From: an uncultured Collinsella sp.
GTDB lineage: Bacteria > Actinomycetota > Coriobacteriia > Coriobacteriales > Coriobacteriaceae
Direction of reading: 5' to 3'
DNA: 5,506 bases
NCBI GenBank assembly: GCA_900553345.1
Contig: USDE01000108.1
Location: forward strand, 1-5,506
How positions within the stretch are numbered: position 1 is the first letter of the stretch; every line of letters begins with the position of its first letter. The translations under genes were made by a program, and so were the position numbers. Positions 1 to 5,504 of the stretch are shown piece after piece. The notes below the pieces were generated by a model that made no database searches, was not told the origin of the DNA, and saw nothing but the letters and a program-made list of their open reading frames with translations.

Positions 1-13
1 CCCAAATTGGGTC

Positions 14-195
14 TAGCTGTTACAAATCGAGATAAACGGAAAGGCAGGCAGCCAATGTCTCGTTCTGTAACATCTAGCCGCGCAAATCGACTCTTACTGT
101 TACAGATTGAGACAAATAGGCAGGCGGGAAAATAACATCTCAATCTGTAACAGCTGGCGACCAAAAACGGACCCAGATGTTACAGATTGAGATTG
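14..195. repeat. Array of five ~20-bp repeats in alternating orientation, 80-bp period
   Basis: Five copies of a repeat with core TGTTACAGATTGAGA occur here. Forward copies have TGTTACA at 18-24, 98-104 and 178-184. Reverse copies have TGTAACA at 66-72 and 146-152. Forward copies are exactly 80 bp apart and so are the reverse copies. The structure is therefore two and a half tandem units, each a forward repeat, a ~25-nt spacer, a reverse repeat and a ~20-nt spacer. The second unit contains a perfect 16-bp inverted repeat (97-112 with 138-153). The first unit is the most degenerate. The within-unit spacers share GGCAGGC (43-49 and 119-125). The array lies upstream of the likely promoter of the GntR gene. 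No open reading frame explains it. It could be a regulator-binding array, a MITE- or REP-like element, or stem-loops at the 3' end of a gene left of the window. The function is unknown. Confidence 0.85.
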
Positions 196-240
196 TTTTG
201 GAGCAAGCGCGGCGCCGATGGTCTATTCCACATTTAGCTC

Positions 241-270
241 TTGCATAACTGTGCATAGTGTATATATACT
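241..270 (+). promoter_or_regulatory. Candidate sigma-70-type promoter of the GntR-ABC operon
   Basis: A TTGCAT box (241-246) lies 18 bp upstream of a TATACT box (265-270), close to the TTGACA/TATAAT consensus. It sits about 50 bp before the GTG start of the repressor gene, in an AT-rich patch within otherwise GC-rich DNA. The -10 box falls inside the palindrome at 253-274, as expected if a repressor blocks polymerase there. A second TATACA at 285-290 could be an alternative -10 box but lacks a good -35. This is consensus matching only. Confidence 0.45.
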
Positions 271-274
271 GTGC
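253..274. promoter_or_regulatory. Imperfect 22-bp palindrome, probable GntR/YtrA-type operator
   Basis: Nine of the eleven base pairs of this palindrome are complementary (mismatches at 256/271 and 260/267), with the centre at TATATA. Short-form GntR (YtrA-type) repressors commonly bind such AT-centred palindromes near their own promoter, and the gene directly downstream encodes one. The heptamer ACTGTGC also occurs twice as a direct repeat (248-254 and 268-274), 20 bp or two helical turns apart. Binding by the neighbouring regulator is inferred from position and symmetry. Confidence 0.5.
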
Positions 275-286
275 TTACCGGTTATA

Positions 287-296
287 TACACGTGTA
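287..296. promoter_or_regulatory. Perfect 10-bp palindrome TACACGTGTA upstream of the repressor gene
   Basis: The perfect palindrome TACACGTGTA lies between the candidate -10 box and the ribosome-binding site, about 20 bp before the GTG start. It could be a second operator for the GntR-type regulator or the site of another protein. Its arms (TACAC/GTGTA) resemble GTGTATA in the upstream palindrome, which favours the same binding protein. A chance 10-bp palindrome cannot be excluded. Confidence 0.35.
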
Positions 297-307
297 GCCC
301 AACAGCT

Positions 308-313
308 AAGGAG
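308..313 (+). promoter_or_regulatory. Ribosome-binding site that fixes the GTG start of the GntR gene
   Basis: AAGGAG stands five bases before the GTG at 319. No ATG in this frame gives a full winged-helix domain with a comparable site, so this Shine-Dalgarno sequence decides the start. Confidence 0.8.
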
Positions 314-318
314 CCGCT

Positions 319-699
319 GTGGACATCATCCTATCCAATTCGAGCGATAAGCCCATCTACGAACAGATATCCTCGCAGGTCAAAGCTCAAATCCTTTCGG
401 GCACGCTCACTGCGGGAGCCAAACTCCCCAGCATCCGTGCGCTCGCGAGCGATCTTGGCGTGAGCGTCATCACCACCAAGCGCGCCTACGCCGACCTAGA
501 GCAACTCGGGTTTATCTGCACCGTGCAGGGCAAGGGCTGCTTTGTCGCCGAGGGCAACCAGGAACTCTTGCGCGAAAACCAGCTCTGCCATATCGAAGAG
601 CTACTTGTGAAAGCGGCGAGCCAAGCCGAAACCCTGGGCGTCACGCGCGACAAACTGCACGAGATGCTCGACCTGGTAGCCCCCGAAACCATGCAGTAG
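319..699 (+). CDS. GntR family transcriptional regulator, YtrA-type (short form)
   Basis: This 126-residue protein is a DNA-binding repressor of the GntR family. The N-terminal winged helix-turn-helix spans about residues 11-77, with the typical KPIYEQI opening (11-17), the LPSIRALASDLGVS segment (36-49) and ITTKRAYADLE (51-61) as the recognition-helix region, and GKGCFV (71-76) in the wing. The remaining ~50 residues are a short helical tail rather than a large FadR- or HutC-type ligand domain. That short tail is the hallmark of the YtrA subfamily, which usually controls an adjacent ABC transporter operon. The gene starts with GTG behind AAGGAG and is first in a likely operon, 23 bp before the ABC ATPase. 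Palindromes just upstream suggest autoregulation. The inducing signal is not visible; for relatives it is often cell-envelope or antibiotic stress. Confidence 0.93.
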   Translation: MDIILSNSSDKPIYEQISSQVKAQILSGTLTAGAKLPSIRALASDLGVSVITTKRAYADLEQLGFICTVQGKGCFVAEGNQELLRENQLCHIEELLVKAASQAETLGVTRDKLHEMLDLVAPETMQ

Positions 700-722
700 C
701 CATCTGCAAGAAAGGCTATACC

Positions 723-1604
723 ATGCAAAACTTGCTTGAACTCAAAGGCATCTCACACGCTGTAAGCGACCGCTTTTCGCTGCGCGACGTCACGCTTGCC
801 GTGGAGCCTGGCCAGATCATCGGCTTTGTTGGTGCCAACGGTGCTGGCAAAACAACGACGATTCGAGCTGCTCTCGGGCTTATAAAGCTCGATGCCGGCG
901 AAGTGCACCTGTTTGGGCAGCACTGTGGCGCCGACGCGCCCGATGAGTCGCAACGCCATCTACGCTCCCGCGTCGGTCTTGTCCTGGACACGTGCCCCTT
1001 CCCCTCCACGCTCAAGGTGGGCCAGATCGAGTCGCTCGTAGGCCCAGCGTACCCCACGTGGGACCGCGAAACGTTCGCCGGATTCATCAACCGATTTGGC
1101 CTCGATCCCAAGACAAAGGTCAAGGACCTCTCCCGCGGCATGGGCATGAAACTGCAGCTTGCCTGTGCGCTCAGTCACAAGGCCAAGCTGCTCGTTTTGG
1201 ACGAAGCCACCGCGGGCCTCGATCCCATGGCACGCGAGGAACTGCTTGATGAGCTGCTTGCCTTTGTCGCCGACGGCCAGCACAGTGTGCTGCTCTCGAG
1301 CCACATTACGTCCGACCTCGATCGCACCGCTGATCGCGTCATCTGCATCGATAATGGCTCGATTATTTTTGACCTGCCGCGCGAGGACATTACCGACCGC
1401 GCCGGCATCGCCCACTGCACCCAATCGCAGGCTGCCGAGCTTATGGCTTGCGTCGAAGGCGCCCGTGCCGCCCGTCACGCCTACAGCGTGGACGTACTCG
1501 TACCCAACCGTCGCGAAACGCTCGAGGCCTTTCCCGAGATTCCCTGCGATCGGGCAACCATTGATGACTATCTGCGCCTCATACTGAAAGGGGCTTCGAA
1601 ATGA
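723..1604 (+). CDS. ABC transporter ATP-binding protein (YtrB/BcrA-like)
   Basis: This 293-residue cytoplasmic ATPase would power the permease encoded next. Visible motifs are Walker A GANGAGKT (37-44), signature LSRGM (136-140), Walker B LLVLDEAT with D160 and E161, D-loop AGLD (164-167) and the switch histidine H194 in SSHI. The signature deviates from LSGGQ in the way usual for ATPases paired with ABC-2-type permeases. The Q-loop region (GLVLDTCPF, 85-93) carries Asp89 where glutamine is normal. Residues from about 205 onward form a C-terminal extension beyond the nucleotide-binding fold, of the length common in BcrA/YtrB-type exporter subunits. The start ATG follows AGAAAGG by seven bases. 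The stop overlaps the next start (ATGA), implying translational coupling. The role is probably export or envelope-stress response; the substrate cannot be told. Confidence 0.93.
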   Translation: MQNLLELKGISHAVSDRFSLRDVTLAVEPGQIIGFVGANGAGKTTTIRAALGLIKLDAGEVHLFGQHCGADAPDESQRHLRSRVGLVLDTCPFPSTLKVGQIESLVGPAYPTWDRETFAGFINRFGLDPKTKVKDLSRGMGMKLQLACALSHKAKLLVLDEATAGLDPMAREELLDELLAFVADGQHSVLLSSHITSDLDRTADRVICIDNGSIIFDLPREDITDRAGIAHCTQSQAAELMACVEGARAARHAYSVDVLVPNRRETLEAFPEIPCDRATIDDYLRLILKGASK

Positions 1605-2299
1605 AACGCGCCTTTATGTCCGAACTCGCCATCGTTCGCACGCTCATCCCGAGCATTGCGGGCGTCGGCTTGTTCATCTTCGTTGTGCTGACGCTCGTCA
1701 ACGCGTCGGATGGCGATTCCGGTATGAGCGCCGGCGCCTGCGCCGTCAGTGCCATGTCGCCCATCATAGTCATGAACTCACTGGCCGGTTTCGACAATCA
1801 AAACGGTTGGGAGCGCTACCGGGCAACGCTGCCCTTCTCGCGCAAAGACATCATCCGCGCACGCTACCTGAGCGTTATTGTCTTCTCCGCCGTCATGGCA
1901 TGTGCAGCTACGCTTTTGAGCATCGCCTCCATCCCGCTCTTCAACAGCGCGGGCATTCCTTCGACGGGACAGACGGTCTTTGAAATCGCAATCGCCTCGG
2001 CAGCATCGATGCTCATCTCCCTCATGATGGTGTTTTTGGCGCAGCCGCTGTTCTTTCGATTTGGTCACATGGAGGCGCTGCGCCTATCCGTTGGCCTGTT
2101 TGCCCTGCTTGGTTGCGGCACCATGGCCACGCTGAGCTCCTCCAACCCCATCAGCAACTGGCTCATGTCGATTGCCGGAGCGAATCCCGATCCTGCCGTT
2201 CTTGGCTGCCTGTGCGCAGGCATCGCCGCACTTACCCTCGCGCTATGTGCAATCAGCTGCGCAGTCAGCACCAAGGTCTATCGGGCACGCGACCTGTAA
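1601..2299 (+). CDS. ABC-2 type transporter permease
   Basis: This 232-residue integral membrane protein has about six hydrophobic segments: roughly 13-33, 42-62, 90-112, 126-150, 160-178 and 196-222. Between segments 2 and 3 lies WERYRATLPFSRKDIIRARY (70-89). This resembles the conserved cytoplasmic W..Y..LP.SR..I...RY element of small ABC-2 permeases (the ABC2_membrane_5 type) that probably contacts the ATPase. It is the membrane half of the transporter whose ATPase gene it overlaps by 4 bp. GAAAGGGG (1586-1593) lies seven bases before the ATG, inside the upstream gene. Two such subunits would be expected per transporter, because no second permease gene follows. There is no signal peptide or large extracellular domain. 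Substrate unknown. Confidence 0.87.
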   Translation: MKRAFMSELAIVRTLIPSIAGVGLFIFVVLTLVNASDGDSGMSAGACAVSAMSPIIVMNSLAGFDNQNGWERYRATLPFSRKDIIRARYLSVIVFSAVMACAATLLSIASIPLFNSAGIPSTGQTVFEIAIASAASMLISLMMVFLAQPLFFRFGHMEALRLSVGLFALLGCGTMATLSSSNPISNWLMSIAGANPDPAVLGCLCAGIAALTLALCAISCAVSTKVYRARDL

Positions 2300-2570
2300 T
2301 CGACAGCCAAAGGGCTTGGGCTGCACGCCACCTCATTTACTAGATAAGACGAAGCAACAACAACGCCGCCGCCCTTCGAAGCATGCCGTTTAGATCTTGG
2401 AAACCAAAGAGAAGTCGACAGCATATCGACAATTCGAGCCTTCACCAAATGGCTCCCCGGAACATAACCCCCGTCTCGCCGCGGCCATATCAAACCTTCA
2501 TGGTGGGGCGGTATCCTCATGTCCATAAAACTCGCAGGATAAACCCATTATCCAAGGAGGTACCGCACCC
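2300..2570. other. Intergenic region between the ABC operon and the EamA gene
   Basis: No gene is supported in these 271 bases. A weak hairpin (CAGCC 2304-2308 with GGCTG 2319-2323) directly follows the permease stop but has no T-tract, so it is at best an atypical terminator. A small hairpin TTGG-AAA-CCAA lies at 2397-2407. TCGACA occurs twice, at 2415-2420 and 2426-2431. Promoter-like boxes are poor: TTGGAA at 2397-2402 with GCATAT at 2421-2426 is the best I see. The last ~70 bases hold the strong structured element described separately. Overlapping open frames here look like chance. Confidence 0.6.
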
Positions 2571-2571
2571 G
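2504..2571 (+). promoter_or_regulatory. Predicted hairpin sequestering the EamA Shine-Dalgarno, possible riboregulator
   Basis: The 5' strand GCGGTA (2508-2513) plus CCTC (2515-2518) pairs with GAGG (2557-2560) plus TACCGC (2561-2566), giving ten pairs with one bulged base (2514). With A2567 bulged, TGGG (2504-2507) can extend pairing to CCCG (2568-2571), which reaches the first base of the GTG start. The loop contains a perfect 6-bp hairpin, GGATAA (2537-2542) with TTATCC (2548-2553). The Shine-Dalgarno AAGGAGG (2554-2560) is therefore mostly paired. Such an arrangement fits translational control by a riboswitch, a protein, or alternative folding. I recognise no known riboswitch class. Folding was judged by eye. 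Confidence 0.5.
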
Positions 2572-3446
2572 TGTCGTGGGTTGTCGCAGCATTTGCGTCA
2601 GCATTCTTTGCCGGCATCACATCCATCTTGGCCAAATGCGGCATCAAGCAGACCGACTCCGATGTCGCGACGACCATTCGCACCTGCGTGGTGCTCGTTT
2701 TCGCCTGGGCAATGGCGGGCATTTCTGGATCCATTGGAACCATCGGCAGCATCGAACCCAGATCCTGGCTCTTTCTCGTCCTCTCGGGACTCGCTACCGG
2801 TGCTTCGTGGATCTGTTACTTTAAGGCGTTGAGCATCGAAAATGTCAATAAGGTCGTACCGGTCGACAAGATGAGCACCGTGCTCGCCGCACTGGTCGCC
2901 ATCGCGCTTTTTGACGAGACGAGCAACCTTGCGGTTAAGCTCGTGGGAACCGCTGTCATCACCCTCGGCACGTTTTTAATGATCGAGAAGAAGCAGTCCG
3001 CCGAACCCGAGCAGCAGCAAGACCGAACCTGGCTCGCTTACGCCCTCGGCGCCGCCGTGTTCGCGGCACTCACCTCCGTCCTCGCCAAGATCGGCATCGA
3101 AGGCGTTGAGTCAAACCTGGCCACGGCAATCCGCACCTGCGTGGTACTGGTTATGGCATGCGCAATCGTGGCAGCCAAGGGAAAACTGGAGCAGGTCGCG
3201 CACGTTGACCGGCGCGAACTCACATTTCTCGCAACATCGGGCATCGCGACTGGAGCATCGTGGCTGCTCTATTACTATGCCATCGCTGCAGGCCAGGTGA
3301 GTGTCGTGGTGCAGATCGACAAACTATCGATTGTCGTATCGATGCTATTTGCGCGCCTGGCATTCAACGAAAAACTCTCCCGCCGCAGCGCCATCGGTCT
3401 CGCCCTCATCGTACTGGGCACCGCCGCGCTTGCAATTTGGAAGTAG
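2571..3446 (+). CDS. EamA family (DMT superfamily) transporter with two EamA domains
   Basis: This 291-residue membrane protein is built of two similar halves, each an EamA domain of about five transmembrane helices (roughly 4-138 and 155-290), joined by a polar linker rich in E and Q (139-153). Members of the drug/metabolite transporter superfamily move small metabolites, often as exporters; the substrate here is unknown. Matching elements recur in both halves: SILAKCGI (18-25) and SVLAKIGI (169-176), IRTCVVLV (36-43 and 187-194), ATGASW (75-80 and 226-231), and DK (99-100 and 250-251). The GTG start is chosen because AAGGAGG lies ten bases upstream and the first helix begins at once; no upstream in-frame start is better. 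The gene converges on the CLC gene with a 94-bp gap. Its ribosome-binding site lies in a predicted hairpin. Confidence 0.92.
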   Translation: MSWVVAAFASAFFAGITSILAKCGIKQTDSDVATTIRTCVVLVFAWAMAGISGSIGTIGSIEPRSWLFLVLSGLATGASWICYFKALSIENVNKVVPVDKMSTVLAALVAIALFDETSNLAVKLVGTAVITLGTFLMIEKKQSAEPEQQQDRTWLAYALGAAVFAALTSVLAKIGIEGVESNLATAIRTCVVLVMACAIVAAKGKLEQVAHVDRRELTFLATSGIATGASWLLYYYAIAAGQVSVVVQIDKLSIVVSMLFARLAFNEKLSRRSAIGLALIVLGTAALAIWK

Positions 3447-3540
3447 CGCCGATACCGAACGAAATCCAGTCCACCCGCAAATCCGTGACACAGCGCCCGC
3501 ACCGGACTTGAGATGTTTGTACTGACCGCGCGCTGCCGTG
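3447..3540. other. Gap between convergent EamA and CLC genes, no clear terminator
   Basis: Both flanking genes end here. The only pairings seen are AGTCC (3467-3471) with GGACT (3504-3508), and CGCTGC (3531-3536) with GCAGCG (3549-3554), the latter running into the end of the CLC gene. Neither is followed by a T-tract on either strand. Termination may be Rho-dependent, or the hairpins may act without a U-run. Confidence 0.4.
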
Positions 3541-4845
3541 CTACTTGCGCAGCGGCTTGGGCAGCGGAATGCCGGCGGCGATGGCTGCGGCAATGATCAT
3601 GCAGACGATGCCCTTGAGCGGGAAGCACATGAGCAGCAGGCCCACGACCATGACGGGCTGGCGCATGACGGCGCCCATCGTCGATGCCGTGCAGACGGCG
3701 ACGCAAAAGACCGGATCTGCGCCGGTGAGGATGGCAAGGCCATAGCCCAGGCTTACGCCCGAGAAGATAACCGGGAAGAAGTGGCCGCCGCGCCAGCCAA
3801 GGCTGATGAGGGCGGGCGTCAGCATGGCCTTAACAAGACCGGTCGCGATAAGCACGCCGGCAGGAATGGTCAGATAGGTTTCCATGAGCACGTCGGCCTG
3901 GGTCTCGCCAGCAAACATGGTGTAGGGCAGGACCGTGCCGCAGATAGCAAGCGCCAAACCGGCTAGCATGGCCTTGACGACAGGACGCTCCCCTATTGCA
4001 TGTGACAGTGCCTCGCTCGCATGCTCGGAGACAAAGTACAGCCAACCGCATACGGTGCCGACCAACGCCAGCGGAATGAGCCAGACAAGTTCCAGATTGC
4101 CCACCTCGGCGGACTCGAACCTGGGCATGCCCATGCCGCCGCCCACAAGCTGGCCAAGCAGCAGGTAGGTGCCCAGACCGCCGGCAATCGCGATGCCGTA
4201 GACCACCGTCTTTTGCGCCTTGGGCAACTTGATGGTGATCTCGCCGGACGCGGACTCATCGTCGGCGTCTTCGCCCTGGCCATCGGCGCTACCGGCAAGC
4301 GGTGCCACAAAGCCAAAGACGGGCGCGGTAAAGAGCGCCGTCAGGGCAGCCTGGGTACCCAGCAGCGTAAGCTCCCTAAACTCGGCGCCAAAGCGACGCA
4401 TGCGGTCGCCGACCCAGCTGCACAGACCAGCGATAACGCCGGTCAGGCCGGCCTCCGGTCCAATGCTTCCGCCAAACAGCAGCGGCAGCAATGCCGCGAG
4501 CGAAAGCTTGCCCAGTTTGTCGTACGGGTAGCGCCCGTCTTGCTTAACCTTAGCCATCACCTGGTTGAGGTCATCGGTCTTGGTGCCTGTCATCTTTTCG
4601 TACAGACCGATTAACAGGCCGCCCAGCAGGCAGACGAAAAACGGGTACGGCAAAAAGCCAAACGGGCCGCTGGCGAGTTCGGGCGACGCCGCGCCCAGCA
4701 TGTGGGGGATCTCGGTCCACAGATAGTCGATACCGTGCTCCATCGCAAAAAAGAACAGCCAGACCGCGGCACCTGCGAACGCACCGGTCACGGCAACGCT
4801 AACTAAAAACAGCGCGCGGTTTGTGGGTTTGGCAAGGTTGTCCAT
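3541..4845 (-). CDS. CLC-family chloride channel/transporter protein
   Basis: This 434-residue polytopic membrane protein belongs to the voltage-gated chloride channel (CLC) family, which moves Cl- or related anions, either passively or in exchange for protons. The best landmarks are GGSIGPEAGLTG (125-136), matching the GREGP region at a helix start, and GGHFFP (353-358), matching the GxFxP region near the anion site. The canonical gate glutamate is replaced by Ile128, with Glu131 just after the GP. The first family motif, GSGIP, is not recognisable near residues 86-96. An acidic, probably disordered loop (188-202, rich in D, E, S and G) separates the two halves. There is no C-terminal CBS domain; the protein ends shortly after its last helix. 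Length is normal for a prokaryotic CLC core. GGGAGG lies five bases before the ATG. Mode of transport and ion preference are uncertain. Confidence 0.88.
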   Translation of the reverse strand: MDNLAKPTNRALFLVSVAVTGAFAGAAVWLFFFAMEHGIDYLWTEIPHMLGAASPELASGPFGFLPYPFFVCLLGGLLIGLYEKMTGTKTDDLNQVMAKVKQDGRYPYDKLGKLSLAALLPLLFGGSIGPEAGLTGVIAGLCSWVGDRMRRFGAEFRELTLLGTQAALTALFTAPVFGFVAPLAGSADGQGEDADDESASGEITIKLPKAQKTVVYGIAIAGGLGTYLLLGQLVGGGMGMPRFESAEVGNLELVWLIPLALVGTVCGWLYFVSEHASEALSHAIGERPVVKAMLAGLALAICGTVLPYTMFAGETQADVLMETYLTIPAGVLIATGLVKAMLTPALISLGWRGGHFFPVIFSGVSLGYGLAILTGADPVFCVAVCTASTMGAVMRQPVMVVGLLLMCFPLKGIVCMIIAAAIAAGIPLPKPLRK

Positions 4846-4850
4846 CGGGT

Positions 4851-4856
4851 CCTCCC
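4851..4856 (-). promoter_or_regulatory. Ribosome-binding site of the CLC gene
   Basis: Read on the minus strand, GGGAGG lies five bases upstream of the ATG at 4845. It supports this start over later in-frame methionines, and the first helix then begins near residue 10. Confidence 0.75.
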
Positions 4857-4884
4857 GCGGTCAAAGTCGACATAATTACGTTTT

Positions 4885-4911
4885 ATTGTAGAGCGAGCGT
4901 TGCCCAGACAA
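4885..4911 (-). promoter_or_regulatory. Possible promoter of the CLC gene
   Basis: On the minus strand TACAAT (4890-4885) is a good -10 box, about 40 bases before the ATG. A weak -35, TTGTCT (4911-4906), precedes it at a short 15-bp spacing. The surrounding 4871-4890 stretch is AT-rich in otherwise GC-rich DNA. If real, the CLC gene is transcribed separately from the LOG gene upstream of it, although no terminator is visible between the two. Confidence 0.35.
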
Positions 4912-4970
4912 GCCAACCATCTGCGCCACAAACGGCACCATTGGGAGTCATAGTGGGGCAGGCTCAAGAC

Positions 4971-5504
4971 TTATCCGTTGATAATCGAGACAATCTCGCG
5001 CAAATCGTCGGCAAAGTAGATGCCTTGCTGGCGCCTCGGGCTCGAAAGCCCCTTATCAATCATGTGCCCGAGCAGCGCCTTGAGGTCGTTGTAGTAACCG
5101 TCAAGGTTATACAGGATGCACGGAGCACTCAGGTGCCCCAACGACACCGCGGACATGACCTCGGCAATCTCCTCGAGCGTGCCCGTGCCGCCCGGAAATG
5201 CGATGAACGCATCACCGAGCTCGATCATCTTGTCCTTACGCTCGGCCATATCGCTCGTCACGATGAGGTCATCGATGCCGTCGTGCTGAAACTCGGCCTC
5301 TATAAAAAAGCTCGGCTCAACACCCGTCACGTGTCCACCTGCCTCGAGTACGCTATCGGCGAGCGCGCCCATCAGGCCCGATTTGGACCCGCCGTATACC
5401 AGCGCGTGCCCGTTGGAGCCAATCCAGTTGCCCAGCTCTTGCACCGCAGGCAGAAATGCTGGGTCGTTACCAACGCTGGCGCCCAGGTATACCGTGATAT
5501 TCAT
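4971..5504 (-). CDS. LOG family protein (TIGR00730-type Rossmann fold nucleotide phosphoribohydrolase)
   Basis: This 177-residue cytoplasmic enzyme belongs to the LOG (lonely guy) / 'lysine decarboxylase-like' family. Characterised members cleave N6-substituted or plain nucleoside 5'-monophosphates to free base and ribose 5-phosphate. Supporting motifs are LVYGGSKSGLMG (35-46) in the nucleotide-binding loop, ERKDKM (88-93) with the conserved Arg-Lys, and PGGTGTLEE (104-112), the family signature with its catalytic glutamate. Ser40 stands where a third glycine is more usual (YGGG). Length is near the lower end for the family. The ATG start is two bases from the window edge, so its ribosome-binding site is not visible, but ITVYLGAS at residues 3-10 matches the expected first strand. 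Older databases may call such proteins lysine decarboxylase, which is misleading. The bacterial role is usually unknown; cytokinin production is not implied. Confidence 0.93.
   Translation of the reverse strand: MNITVYLGASVGNDPAFLPAVQELGNWIGSNGHALVYGGSKSGLMGALADSVLEAGGHVTGVEPSFFIEAEFQHDGIDDLIVTSDMAERKDKMIELGDAFIAFPGGTGTLEEIAEVMSAVSLGHLSAPCILYNLDGYYNDLKALLGHMIDKGLSSPRRQQGIYFADDLREIVSIING

Noticed and set aside
14..195. CRISPR array
   Set aside because: Repeats alternate in orientation, differ in several bases and have ~20-25-nt spacers that partly resemble each other. No cas genes are nearby.
218..463. Small open frame overlapping the promoter and the start of the GntR gene
   Set aside because: It has no ribosome-binding site, runs through the operator and overlaps a clear GntR gene in another frame; its product resembles nothing.
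2304..2323. Intrinsic terminator after the ABC permease gene
   Set aside because: The stem is only five pairs with a long loop and no T-tract follows, so it does not meet the usual criteria.
2554..2567. Resemblance of the EamA ribosome-binding region to the T-box consensus (AGGGTGGNACCGCG)
   Set aside because: About 11 of 14 bases match (AAGGAGGTACCGCA), but the TGG that pairs with the tRNA CCA end reads AGG. No Stem I, specifier loop or AG bulge could be recognised upstream. The match is explained by a Shine-Dalgarno next to TACCGC.
2383..2832. 149-codon plus-strand open frame across the EamA leader and gene start
   Set aside because: The translation is low-complexity, rich in R, P and S, and overlaps the well-supported EamA gene. 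It is a GC-rich shadow frame.
4021..4614. 197-codon plus-strand open frame opposite the CLC gene
   Set aside because: It is antisense to a CLC gene with clear family motifs, has no ribosome-binding site, and has the charged composition typical of shadow frames.
4846..4970. Fluoride riboswitch upstream of the CLC gene
   Set aside because: Fluoride-type CLC genes sometimes carry this riboswitch, but I could not find its conserved GGxGATGG-like core or pseudoknot strand on the minus strand.
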